Assembly: GCA_922989275.2 (NCBI GenBank)
Contig: OV277872.1
Span: forward strand, 34,203,619-34,267,618
Reading direction: 5' to 3'
Source: Gari tellinella
Lineage: Eukaryota; Mollusca; Bivalvia; Cardiida; Psammobiidae
Length of the DNA stretch: 64,000 nt
Below the pieces are notes generated by a model that did not search any database, was not told the DNA's origin, and saw only the letters and a list, made by a program, of their open reading frames with translations. The position numbers were made by a program, and so were the translations under genes. How positions within the stretch are numbered: the first letter of the stretch is position 1; each line of letters opens with the position of its first letter. Of the stretch, positions 31,531 through 41,817 are shown one piece after another.

Positions 31531-32219
31531 AATAATATTATTACTATTTCTAAGAGGTCGTAATAGTTGGGTTTTACATTCTAGGCTGAAAATAGAATTT
31601 GGAAATCGGAAAAAAGATCTATACTTTCTATAAAGTGAAATCAATTCTTCCACATAGAATGTTTTTAATATGTACATATTTGCGAGTTTCCTTGTATTTT
31701 CATAAGTCTCCACATAAACACCTTTCGACGCCCTTAACTTGCCTTGGCACATTCATTGATACATGTTTGAAGATTGAAGAAACAATGACTAATCTTTAAC
31801 ACCATAATAAGTGTGTACTCTGATACTCTTTGCAAACAGGCTAGGGATTGATCAGACGACGACTTCACTCGGGTCTGAGAATGTACTAGACTGTTTGACT
31901 TTCGCTCGTACTGAAGTATACTGATGTATTCGTCAATAATTAAAGTCCCATTGTGTTTTCAGACCTTTTCTCAATGCCTGAAATACAATAACGGTTAATA
32001 ATAATGTTTGAACATTCTTATGGGCCAAACTGATCTATGAAATGATGAAGACGGACCTAAATCACCAAAAAGGGCGATTTAAAATCATAACAAACCGAAA
32101 ATAGAACGTCTGACATAAACATTTCCATACGGCGTAGTATCACGTGATACAGCCGAAATCAACTTCACTGGGTGCAACCGTAATTACCTCCGCCCGTCGA
32201 TCCATCAGTCTGTTGACTA

Positions 32220-33490
32220 TCACACTTTTTTGTCCGCTCTCTAACTCAACTATTTTTTATCCGATCTACCACAAACTTGCTGAAAATGTTCATTGATATA
32301 AAATCATGGTTTAGTTTGATTACTACTAAAATCGCATAAGGTATTTTTGAGTTATTGCCTGTTAATTAATAAAAAAGACTGTTTCAGTCATTTCTGCACT
32401 CTAAAACAAACAGCTTTTATCGGATATTCACCAAACATGCTGAAAATATTTATTCATATAAAATTTAGGTCTAGTTTGATTATTGCTAAAATCGCATGTG
32501 TCATATCTGAGTTTTTGCCCTTTATGTATTAAAAAATGACTGTTTTCAGCAAGTTTTGCTCTCTAACACAAATACGTTTTATTGGATCTTCACCAAACTT
32601 GCTGAAAATGTTTGTTGATATAAAATCATGGTTTAGTTTGATTACTACTAAAATGGCATAAGGTATTTTTGAGTTATTGCCTGTTAAATAATAGCAAATG
32701 ACTGTTTCAGTCATTTTTGCGCTCTAAACAAACAGCTTTTATCGGATATTCACCAAACATGCTGAAAATATTCATTCATATAACATTTAGGTCTAGTTTG
32801 ATTATTACTAAAATCGCATGTGGCATATCTAAGTTTTTGCCCTTTACGTATTAGAAATGACTGTTTTCAGCAAGTTTTGCTCTCCAACACAAATATTTTT
32901 TTAATCTTCACCAAACTTGCTGAAAGTTTTCATTGATATAAAATCAAGGTCAGGTTTGAATCCTACTAAAATCGCATAAGGCATGTTGGAGTAATAGCTC
33001 TTTAATTATTAAAAAATAAATGGCTGTTTCAGCCTTTTTTGCTCTCTAACACAAAGAGTTTTCATCGGATCTTCACCAAACTTGCTGAAATTTTTTTTAT
33101 ATATAAATTCTAGGTCCAGTGTGATTATTAATAAAGTCCCATAAGGATTATCTTAGTTATTGCCCTTTATGTATTAAAAAGGACTGTTTCACCATATTTT
33201 GCTCTCTAACACAATCACTTTTTTTCTTGACCTAGATTTAATACCAATACACATTGTCAGCAAGTTTAATGAAGATCCAATAGAAAGTGTTTGTGTTAGA
33301 GAGCAGAAAATGCTGAAACAGTCATTTTTTAATTATTCAAGGGCAATAACTAAGACATGCCTTATGCGATTTTGCTAGTTATTTAACCTGACCTAGATTC
33401 TATACTAACAAACATTTGTAGCAAGTTTGGTGAAGATCCAAAAAGAAGTGTTTGAGTTAGAGAGCGGACAAGGCTGAAACAGTCGTTTGC
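32220..33490. repeat. Degenerate tandem array, about 155-bp unit, last units inverted
   Basis: Units start near 32236, 32395, 32560, 32725, 32880, 33045 and 33200. Each has GCTCTCTAACACAAA, TTCACCAAACTTGCTGAAAA and ATCGCATAAGG. From about 33225 the sequence runs in the opposite orientation (CAGCAAGTTTAATGAAGATC, TGTGTTAGAGAGC). Confidence 0.8.
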
Positions 33491-33589
33491 AGCAAGCTCA
33501 AGGTAAAGATTCTCCGTATGTTTTTTAATCGCTCACCCCCAGTGAAAAATATGTACACATTTTGACTGGATCTCATAGTTTAATCCTGT

Positions 33590-33791
33590 GCCTACTGGTG
33601 GTAACTTTACGGAGTTTACAAACTGTTTGAATCTAGAAAGACGCCGCGTAACGCGGCTTCTCATCTGGATCCAAACTGTTTGACACTCGTCTTAAGGTTT
33701 GTTTAATTAAAACAATGCATAACTCTAAACTGAACAAAGTTTGCAGACGACAATGTCAAAGCAGACGTTTGTGCAGCAGAATAAGGGTTAA
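33590..33791. mobile_element. F2 MITE
   Basis: Core at 33617-33682 (ACGCCGCGTAACGCGGC), GCAGACGACAATG and a final AGGGTTAA. The left end is degraded. Confidence 0.7.
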
Positions 33792-33797
33792 CCAGAT

Positions 33798-33989
33798 GCT
33801 CCAGTCATATAGATAAGCGGCAGTATTCTGAACTAATAAAACATTTTCTCACTCATTTCAGCACCGAATGCTATGGTGTTACTACTGATTAAACCGTCTC
33901 TTCGAGACACTTTTAATGAGTATGACACCATTGGGTTTAAAAGCAGAAATAAAGATTTTAGTTTTCAAAATACTTAAGTTATCTGGAGC
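33798..33989. mobile_element. F8 MITE
   Basis: GCTCCAG left (diverged), TTATCTGGAGCC right, hairpin CTATGGTGTTACTACTG / TGAGTATGACACCATTG with centre GTCTCTTCGAGAC. Confidence 0.7.
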
Positions 33990-34195
33990 CCTGTATTTTC
34001 AGAGTTGTCCTTCCTTCTATTCACAGGGGAGGCTTTTTAATTTGTGCTGCACCAAAATATTAAGAAATAAAATTTAAAAAGCGAATTTCTTAGATAAAGC
34101 CGGTTTTTGTGAAAGAATCACGTCCCACTCAGTTCAAATGGGACCCCAAACAACCGTTTTATGCAGGTTTCTCAAAAACATAATGCGGCTTTAAT

Positions 34196-34218
34196 AAAAA
34201 AAAAAAAAAAAAAAAACT
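34196..34218. repeat. Poly-A run
   Basis: About 21 A after TTTAATA; may mark a retroposed end, but no source sequence is recognised upstream. Confidence 0.6.
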
Positions 34219-34610
34219 TACTATCTTCTTCATTGAATTGCATTACTTTAGGCGTTATTTAAACATGAAAGAATAGTGAGTATGCCATTGTAAGAATATA
34301 ACATAATCACATACAACATATACCGAGTATCACATACATAAGTTACGAGTTTCCCCGCTTAAAGATATCGGCAAGAGCTCGCATAACTACATGTATTACA
34401 TACACATACATTAACAACTTGTAGATAGTGATCCATTTATCTTACATAATTATACTGTATATCTAATTTGGTATAAATTGTAGTTCGAAATATGTTATTC
34501 TTCCTTTTAAAATGAAACTAAATAGTACACACAAGCACAGCGTTACGATTTGTCACACGGCAAAAATACCTCTGACAATCTTGTATAAGCGATCACTCAG
34601 TAGGATGCCT
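34219..34610. other. No feature seen
   Basis: AT-rich sequence; neither an exon nor a known repeat family is recognised. Confidence 0.4.
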
Positions 34611-34612
34611 CT

Positions 34613-34865
34613 TGACCTATTACTCCATCAATATGTCTTTTAGCACTTTTACTTATTCTTCCACTGAAGAAAATAGTTCAACTTCATCATCTCATGAGTA
34701 TGCACCTTAAGAAATATGTTCCAAACCCTATAGCAGATGGTAGCTTAAAGCAGGCTGAAAGTAAAGCAGAATGCGCGTTAAGGCGCATTCTGCATTACTT
34801 CAAACCTGCTTCGATTGGTAACCTTTAGTCAAAACAAAAAATCAGGTTATTGTGTAATGTGTTAA
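34613..34865. mobile_element. F4 MITE, reverse orientation
   Basis: ACCTATTACTCCATCAA left, AATGTGTTAA right, hairpin ATGCGCGTTAAGGCGCAT. Confidence 0.75.
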
Positions 34866-34876
34866 GGAAAGATTCT

Positions 34877-34948
34877 GATTAATGCAGGATAGAAATAATG
34901 CAGAAATCTCCTGTTGCAGAATTCTGCTATATTGTTATCCTGCATTAA
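34877..34948. repeat. F10 hairpin
   Basis: TTAATGCAGGATAGAAATAA and its complement ending ATCCTGCATTAA. Confidence 0.65.
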
Positions 34949-35026
34949 ACATTCACATACATTAAATGCGGCACACGGGTCTTTAATTGAGTAACCGCTT
35001 CATACAAGTTTTGCTGTTTTAAATTA

Positions 35027-35374
35027 CAGTTCTCCCTCTCTACAACGGCCCTCCTAACAACGACACTCTCCTTACAACGACCCTTGCCGCAGTTACTTAA
35101 AGACGACAATTATGTTTAACGCTTTTACTCATTCAATTTAATCTCCTGCCAAAAAGTGCCGTCTGCTGGGTTTTTTTTTCTCAAAGTTACATAATGGACC
35201 TTTTGACAGAAAAACAAATGAATGACGAGTGACAAACAGCTTGAATCCAGATCAGACGCCACGTGACGCTGTTGGCAAATATCAACCAATGCCCCTCAAT
35301 AAAACGACTCCCTACAAACAACACGCGCAAGTTTTGTCTCCCATTGTGTGTCGTTATAGAGAGGGAGTGCTGTA
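35027..35374. mobile_element. F3 MITE
   Basis: TACAGTTCTCCCTCTCTACA to AGAGAGGGAGTGCTGTA, with CCTTACAACGACCCTTGCCG inside the left end. The core's right arm is deleted near 35275. It ends 14 bp from the stop codon of the minus-strand gene. Confidence 0.85.
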
Positions 35375-35388
35375 CACAAATAAAAAAT

Positions 35389-35628
35389 TCAGAAGTCTAA
35401 AGTTTCCGGCAACTTTATAGAAGCAGTTTTCTTGTTTCGTTCTTGCGTTACAGATAACAATTTTAAGTCTTCGTTAACTATTTTTCTGTCATGTTTTCTG
35501 ACAGGAATTGCAGGTTTTTCTTTAGGTAGATCTACAGCTTCTTTTTCTTTCTTTAAGTCATTTTCAATTTCTTCCAGTGGTTTTACGATTACTTTAATTT
35601 GCCGTTTTTTCATTGTTTTCATCATTTT
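35389..35628 (-). CDS. Unknown gene, exon 3 (stop codon)
   Basis: Minus-strand acceptor CTTTCTGTTTGTAG, then KMMKTMKKRQIKVIVKPLEE and on to LPETLDF and TGA. Strongly biased to Lys and Glu. The exon is bracketed by F1 (35648-35897) and F3 (35027-35374) elements. An alternative 3' structure joining the 29277-29140 exon is possible. Confidence 0.6.
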   Translation of the reverse strand, partial: KMMKTMKKRQIKVIVKPLEEIENDLKKEKEAVDLPKEKPAIPVRKHDRKIVNEDLKLLSVTQERNKKTASIKLPETLDF

Positions 35629-38600
35629 CTACAAACAGAAAGGTACATACAGTGGAGAATCTGTTATTCTTTCCCGTTTAAACGCAAACGTACGCAAACG
35701 CAAAGCGCTAAAACGTAAAAAAGAACAACTACTGGACAATTCTGATATTTCATGTTTATCTTGGTGGCAAACAGTTTGGAGCCTGATCAGACGCCGGGTT
35801 ACCCGGCGTCTGATCTGGCTCCAAACTGTTTGTAAAACAAAAAATAGTTTTAGCGTAAACGCGTTTATCGGGAAAGAATAACAGATTCTCCACTGTAACA
35901 TATATGCAAAGAAAGTTTTAATTTCTATAGCGACTATCTAAAGTTGAAGTCAGACGTATCCACTTCCAAAAAAGAGGACCAAGATGGCTCTAGAACGCTC
36001 ACCTGAGTACATCATGTATAAACATTTACATAATGTCTTAGTTTTTGACCCGACAATAAATTTGACCTATATTTTATTGAGGCAAACAATTTGACTATAG
36101 TTAAGAACATATTTTATCAAGATCTAATGAAATATATAGAAAATATAGAGTGTTAACAGGGTTTTTCTACGATTAGACCCAACGACAGAGTTAAGACATG
36201 CGGTTGATTAACCCCTTCACTGACGTGACGTCATCAATTTTAAACAATTGTCGTCTGCTTTTATTTCTTTAATTTTAAATTTTGCTTTTTTGACTGAAGA
36301 AATATTGAAATGAGTGTCAAACGCGGCGTCTGATCAGGATCCAGACTGTTTGCAAAACAAGAGGGCCAGAATGGCCCTTGATCGCTCACCTGACCATGGT
36401 GACACTAGGATGGGTCACGTGATTTCAGAAAAGAAGATTTGTAAAAGGTGACCCCCAGGACGGGGCCAATTTTGACCCCAGGGCCAAATTTGAACAACAA
36501 AGATAGAGGACCTGTAAACGATGATATGTGCAAAATATCTAAACTCAGTTTTACTATGGTTTCAGACAAGAAGATTTTTGAAGTTTTCAATGAAAAAATC
36601 TATTTTTAGCTCCGGTGACCCAGATATGCAACAGACCAGAACCAATTCATCCATATATGTGAAGGACCTCTAAAAGTTACATCATGCCAAATATCAAAGC
36701 TCTGGCCATATTGGTTTCTGAGTAAAAGATGTTTGAACATTTTCCTATGTAACTCTACGTAAAACGGTGACCTCCGGGGCGGGGCCAATTTTGACCCCAG
36801 GGACAACATTTTAACAACTTTGATAGATGGCCTGTAGACGATGCTATGTACAAAATATCTAAACTCAGTGTACTATGGTTTCAGAAAAGAAATTTTTTGA
36901 AGTTTTCATTGAAAAAATCTATTTTTAGCTCCTGTGACCCAGATATGCAGCAGACCATAACCAATTCAACAATATGTATGAAGGACTTCTAGAAGTTATA
37001 CCATGCCAAATATCAAAGCTCTGGTCATATTGGTTCCAGAGAAAAAGATGTTTGAACATTTCACTATATAACTCTATGTAAAACTGTGATCCCCGGGGCG
37101 GGGCCAATTTCGACCCCAGGGACAAAATTTGAACAACTTTGATAGAGGATCTGTAGACGATGCTATGTGCAAAATATCTAAGCTCAGTGTACTATGGTCG
37201 GGGTAAGGCAGTTAAGGGGTTAACTCGTTCACTGCCATTGGTGCAACTAACATTTTCGGAACATATTACCGCCAAGCTGAAATATTTTAACTAGTCAGAA
37301 ATGCTCCAAATATTCTGAATGGACTGATATGGTGGCATATTTCTGACAGTTAACCACTTATTTATCATGATAGATTCCTGTTAATATCTCACATGAATAC
37401 TCAACTGCATGTAGTTAGTTTTCGCAAACACTTTCGCGTTAGTTTTCAGATAAGTATCTGTAAAGTGGAATGTTGAAACTTTTCACGATAACCAGATAAA
37501 TATCTGAACACGAACTTTGTCAAGATACTGCTTTAAACTGCCACCACTTAACGAATTTATCTATAGTTACTTAACTAGATAATTAACTAGAAAAGTTTGG
37601 TGTTACCAGTTATCTAAAAGTAGAAAATTGCATTTGGATGCCTTCGGTAGGGACAGGATATCTATTTTTAGATAAAAGTTGACGCGAAACTTTTCAAGAA
37701 ACGTTTCAGTTAACTTAGATATTATGTCGTGACAGTATATGGCACTAACAGGCCATTTGACACGATACGATTCCACTTTCCACTAACTAGATGATTATGT
37801 GAGATATTAACAGCTAAGTTGTAAGTGGTGTCAGAACCATGTCACCAAAGACTGAAATGGTAACTTGCCTTTGGTTTTTCCGGTTCTTTCGCTGGTATTG
37901 AGTTTTTCCTCCTTCTTGGTTTTCCAGTTAAGGGGTCTATATCTGGGAGTTCATATTGTTTAACGGTCATGTCCGGCTGATAGTACGTGGGTTTATACTC
38001 TCTCGGTTTATAAGGCTGCAACAAATTTAAACTAATATACAGTGTTCCTTCTCTACAACGGCTTTCCCAACAACAATTCCCTCCTTACAACGACCCTTGT
38101 CGCAGTTCCCTAAACAGGACAAGTATGTATAACGCTTTTACTGCTGCAATATCGTCTGGTTAAAGTTGTCGTCTGCTGTTTTTCGCATAGTTACATATTG
38201 GACATTTTGACAGAAACAAACTTAATAACGAGTGACAAACAGCTTGAATCCAGATCAGACGCCGCGTTACGCGGCGTCTGATCTGGATTCAAATAGTTTT
38301 CAAGTATAAACAAATATCCCTCCCTATAACGACTCCCTCCGAACAACGCACACATTTTTTGTCTCCCATTGGATGTCATTGTACAGAGGGGGTGTTGTAG
38401 CAAAATAAGCATTGACCCATTCAACACTAAATATCTATTGTGCCATGGGTATTCATAATCCTATTGGACTCTTCTATAGTACACGCATTTTGAACCAGTC
38501 TATCGTTGCAGTTTTGGTATGACAACAAAAAACAATGAAAATATCAAACAGTGCAGACCCTGATCAGAGGGCTCCTATAGGAGCCCTCTGATCAGGGTCT

Positions 38601-39285
38601 ACACTGTTTGCATATGTAATCAGTAATCTCTTCAGAAGGCTGTACATATATGGCTGAAAGGACTGACCCATTTATGCATGAATATTGCAAAGAACTATCC
38701 CTGTACATGTATACTTGCTGGAAGATTTCAATGTAGAATGTAGAAGGTTGGATCTAAAGACACTTCAGTGTTTGTACATACAAAAAAATTAAATATTTCA
38801 TATAGAATAGCAAACAAGCTGTTACGTGTTTTTATGAAATCAATAAGCCTTGTTTTAGTGGTACATGTAGTAATAGAGCGGTTTCACAGTAGTATGTGCA
38901 TGTAAGCTAGTCAAGGGAACTACAGTCGAAACTCGATACTTCGAACTCGCTTATATCGATAGTACTAGTATTTTACAAAATGAATTTGGATAATTCGATC
39001 TCGCTTAAGGCGAATATATACGTATTTCAAAGTTAAAACGTGGCTAAGCCACGTTTTAACTTTGAAATATGGATATGTTCGAACTAACGCGAGTTCGAAT
39101 TATCGAGTTTCGCTATTTTATCATACCTTGTATTCATATTGCCGGACTGGTGCTTTTACAGGATCATTGTATGGTTTGGGCTCATACGCTGCATACTTGG
39201 CTGATTGTACACTGGATGAGTATGGTGTGGGCTTGTACATGCCCGTCCTTGGGTCTTTGTTGGCCTCATAGCATGAATAAGCCAT
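35389..39285 (-). CDS. Unrecognised three-exon gene, 181-residue Tyr/Pro/Lys-rich protein
   Basis: Coding segments 39285-39127, 38015-37869 and 35628-35389 join in phase 0 throughout: 53 + 49 + 79 residues. The start ATG follows a possible acceptor (TATTTCAGACC), so a non-coding first exon may lie upstream. Exon 1 has short P-Y/K-P patterns (MYKPTPYSSS, YEPKPYNDP), exon 2 continues (YKPREYKPTYYQPD) and ends basic (GKPRRRKNS), and exon 3 is Lys/Glu-rich, compatible with a helical or disordered tail (LEEIENDLKKEKEA). No signal peptide or membrane helix. I do not recognise a family; the composition resembles small microtubule- or axoneme-associated proteins, which is only an impression. The exon 2 donor is GC rather than GT. 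Support is the coherent frame and splice signals, not homology. Confidence 0.65.
35648..35897. mobile_element. F1 MITE, intact
   Basis: TA-bounded; ends CAGTGGAGAATCTG and CAGATTCTCCACTG; core apex GCCGGGTTACCCGGC. It begins 20 bp upstream (minus strand) of exon 3, within its intron end. Confidence 0.9.
36208..37223. mobile_element. F2 MITE interrupted by a tandem block
   Basis: TTAACCCCTTCACTGACGTG left, GGTAAGGCAGTTAAGGGGTT + AA right. The left half has TGACGTCA and half of the core (ACGCGGCGTCTGATCAGG). The block at 36358-37199 separates the halves. Confidence 0.75.
36358..37199. repeat. About 310-bp tandem block (GAGGGCCAGAATGGCCC type)
   Basis: Starts CAAGAGGGCCAGAATGGCCC with GATCGCTCACCTGACC. 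Two and a half units follow, each with GGGGCCAATTTTGACCCCAG, CTGTAGACGATGCTATG and CTCAGTGTACTATGG. A related start occurs at 35976 (AGAGGACCAAGATGGCTC). This repeat style is common in molluscs. Confidence 0.75.
37378..37813. mobile_element. 436-bp inverted-repeat element (CTGTTAATATCTCACAT)
   Basis: Perfect 17-bp ends CTGTTAATATCTCACAT and complement. Interior has repeated AACTAGATAA-like and AGTTTTC/GAAAACT-like pieces. It lies in the second intron of the minus-strand gene. Confidence 0.7.
37869..38015 (-). CDS. Unknown gene, exon 2 (GC donor)
   Basis: Acceptor AAATTTGTTGCAG, coding PYKPREYKPTYYQPDMTVKQ to EKPK, then donor AAG|GCAAGT. Apart from the C this is the consensus donor, the usual context of GC-AG introns. 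Confidence 0.7.
38038..38399. mobile_element. F3 MITE
   Basis: TACAGTGTTCCCTTCTCTAC to CAGAGGGGGTGTTGTA; core at 38235-38300 with arms CTTGAATCCAGATC.. / ..GATCTGGATTCAA. It starts 22 bp from the exon 2 acceptor. Confidence 0.88.
38545..38610. repeat. F9 hairpin
   Basis: CAAACAGTGCAGACCCTGAT... / ...ATCAGGGTCTACACTGTTTG, nearly perfect. Confidence 0.8.
38921..39115. mobile_element. TA-flanked MITE abutting a splice donor
   Basis: TACAGTCGAAACTCGATACT and its complement AATTATCGAGTTTCGCTA, with inner TTCAAAGTTAAAACGTGGCT palindrome. It ends 5 bp short of the exon 1 donor hexamer (39121-39126). Confidence 0.8.
39127..39285 (-). CDS. Unknown gene, exon 1 (start codon)
   Basis: ATG at 39285 in context ACCATGG, coding MAYSCYEANKDPRTGMYKPT to RQYEYK, donor GTATGA. 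The reading frame is open across the exon. Confidence 0.65.
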
Positions 39286-39367
39286 GGTCTGAAATAGATT
39301 CAGTAGACAGTTTTTGTTACGTATGAAACGCCTTTTGTTTTATGTACTTGTATATATGTTGAGGGCC

Positions 39368-39470
39368 TCATGGAAAATTGGTCTTAACCATATGAGCTCT
39401 CTCGTTAAATAAAGTCTTTATTATTATTATTATTATTATTATAATTATTATTGAAATTATTATTATCATT
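39368..39470 (+). mobile_element. Retroposon 3' end with ATT tail
   Basis: GAGCTCTCTCGTTAAATAAA followed by about 14 ATT/TTA units, the form of CR1/L2-type LINE or SINE 3' ends. Confidence 0.6.
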
Positions 39471-39488
39471 GATTCCTTCCATTTCTGT

Positions 39489-39753
39489 TTTAACTCATAC
39501 TCCATGCATAGCCTGTTTCTAGTTTTGAAGATAGGTGACCCCTTAAAGCAGGTTAAAAGTAAAGCAGAATGCGCCTTAAAGCGCATTCTGCTTTACTTTC
39601 AACCCACTTTAAGTTACCATCTGCTAGGATAAAGAGAAATATTTCTTACGGTAAATGTACATGTGCATGGCTGCATAAATCGGAACTATTTGCTCCTGTT
39701 GAAGAATGAATTAAATGTGCTAAAAGATGATTCTATATGTGGGACATGGGTAA
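39489..39753. mobile_element. F4 MITE
   Basis: TTAACTCATACTCCATGC left, GGGACATGGGTAA right; hairpin ATGCGCCTTAAAGCGCAT. Confidence 0.75.
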
Positions 39754-39814
39754 GTCCCTTTGCTCCATTGAAGTCCGGGTTTCAAATTAACCTAGTTCAC
39801 TTATAACAAGATTC

Positions 39815-39925
39815 AAGATTTCTTTATTCAGTAATGTAAACACATAGTGTTTCTTATTACATCATTATAATCATAAAAATATAAACATAGTCACATGTCA
39901 ATAACTATTTATATATACTACGTTT
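39815..39925 (-). mobile_element. Retroposon 3' end, inverted
   Basis: Starts AAGATTCAAGATTTCTTTAT and includes GTGTTTCTTATTACAT, the complement of the 31420-31530 type. Confidence 0.55.
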
Positions 39926-39944
39926 GACAATGTTTTGCGATATG

Positions 39945-40012
39945 ACAGAGAGTATCGACTCTGATCAGAGGGTACCTCTAAGAGCCCTCTTATCTAAGAA
40001 TTCACTGTTTGC
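39945..40012. repeat. F9 hairpin, diverged
   Basis: TGATCAGAGGGTACC and GAGCCCTCTTATC with terminal CACTGTTTGCAT. Confidence 0.5.
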
Positions 40013-40290
40013 ATAGGACAAGTGTACTCTTCACGTATACACTGCTTGAAAATGACGCATAAATATGCGTGTAATTGAGCAAAATAATGTCATTCCTTCA
40101 GTATATTGTATAAAGTGTTCGTCTAACCGAAAAGAGAAGAATAAGAAGAAAAAAAGAAGATGTGGAAAGATAAAAAAAAAAAAAAAAAAAAAATATTGAA
40201 AATAAGTTCAGTCTTTGGTGCAAACATTATCGTCACAGTATCAATACGACCACATTTTATTTCTGCAGCTCTCGATACTGCTTCGGCTGC

Positions 40291-40620
40291 TACAGTACCC
40301 CCTCCCTACTACGACCCTCCCAACAATGACCCCTTCCTTACAACGACACTTGACAGTGCTCCCTTAACACTAAAACAGAACAAATATATCTTACGCTTTT
40401 ACTGCTGCAATATCGTCTGCTTAAATTGTTGGATCTGCTGTTTGTTCTTAAAGTAACATATAAGTGGACATTTTGATAGAATAAGTACAATGAGGAGTGA
40501 CAAACAGCTGGAATCCAGATCAGAAGCCGCGTAACGCGGCATCTGATCTGGATCCAAGTAAATGTAAGCCAAGTCTTTATTCCCTCCCTATAACGCCTCC
40601 CTCCGAACAACACACACTCA
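40291..40620. mobile_element. F3 MITE, right end missing
   Basis: TACAGTACCCCCTCCCTACT left; core at 40499-40556 (AAGCCGCGTAACGCGGC). It stops after CCGAACAACACACAC. Confidence 0.75.
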
Positions 40621-40624
40621 ATCT

Positions 40625-40985
40625 ACTACTACATGTACTACCGCTACTTATGCTTCATGAAGTTCTTCTTCTTCTTCTTCTTCGGCTTTGTCTTCAATTA
40701 CTACTACAATATTACTATACCGTATTAGTTAATCTATAGTATAGTCGTAATAGTATCTATAGTTACATAAATAATCCGATTTATATTCTTATCTCACTGA
40801 TAAGGTTTTAGCCTTTATTGTAACTGAAATCGTAACTACAACAATAAGTACCGTAAGGTTCATTGTATCTCAATTAATCTCAAGTCTAATCTTATCCTAA
40901 CAAATATTTACAATAAATACTTAATGAGAAAGATGTTCCTGTAAAAACGAAACTTAACGCAAACGCAATAAAATAACTAATACAT
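40625..40985. other. No feature seen
   Basis: CTTCTTCTTCTTCTTCGG microsatellite at about 40665, otherwise AT-rich sequence without a supported gene. Confidence 0.4.
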
Positions 40986-40986
40986 G

Positions 40987-41346
40987 TACAGTGCTCCCTC
41001 TCTACAACGGTCCTCCCAACAACGACTCCCTCCTTACAACGACCCTTGCCGCTGGTCCCCAAACAAGACAACTATTTCTAACCATTTCACTGCTGCAGTA
41101 ACGTCTGCTTAAAATTGTCGTCTGCTGTTCGTCTAATAGTTACATAATGATAATTTTGACAGAAAAAGCTTAATGATGAGTGACAAACAGCTTGAATCCA
41201 GATCAGACGCCGCGTCAAGCGGCGTCTGATCTGGAGTCAAGCTGTTTGCAAATGTTTACCGATTTCCCTCCCTGTTACGACTCCCTCCGAACAACGCACA
41301 TATTTTTGTCTCCCGTTGGGTGTCGTTGAAGAGAGGGAGCGCTGTA
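40987..41346. mobile_element. F3 MITE, intact
   Basis: TACAGTGCTCCCTCTCTACA to GAGAGGGAGCGCTGTA. CCTTACAACGACCCTTGCCG follows the left end, then TAACCATTTCACTGCTGC, which resembles an F2 left terminus. Core apex GCCGCGTCAAGCGGC. Confidence 0.9.
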
Positions 41347-41388
41347 TATGGAAAATTACAGAATTATGGAAATGTAGACGATTTTATA

Positions 41389-41730
41389 TACAGCACTCCC
41401 TCTCTACAACGACACCCAATGGGAGACAAAAATATGTGCGTTGTTCGGAGGATGTCGTTATAGAGATGGAACTCGGCTTACATTTGCAAACAGCTTGAAT
41501 CCAGACCAAACGCAATGTTACGCGTTTGTCATTCCTTATTACGGTTTTTTTTCTGTCAAAAATGCCTTTATGTGACTTTGAGAAAATTAGCAGACGACAA
41601 TTTTAAGCAGACGACATTGTAGCCGTGAATAAGTTGGGCATATACTTGTATTGCCTTTTGGAAGAGCGACACGCGTTGTTGTATGGAGGGAATCGAAGTT
41701 TGGAGGGCTGTTGTAGGGTGGGAGCACCGT
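41389..41730. mobile_element. F3 MITE, opposite orientation
   Basis: TACAGCACTCCCTCTCTACA to GTGGGAGCACCG, reversed relative to its neighbour at 40987-41346 and separated by 42 bp. The core is decayed. Confidence 0.8.
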
Positions 41731-41817
41731 TTGACAACAGTTTGGAGCTTGGAGCCTAATTAGACGCCGAGTTAACTATGATAATCATTGTGGGCCGGAT
41801 GAGACGTCTTAATTGTA

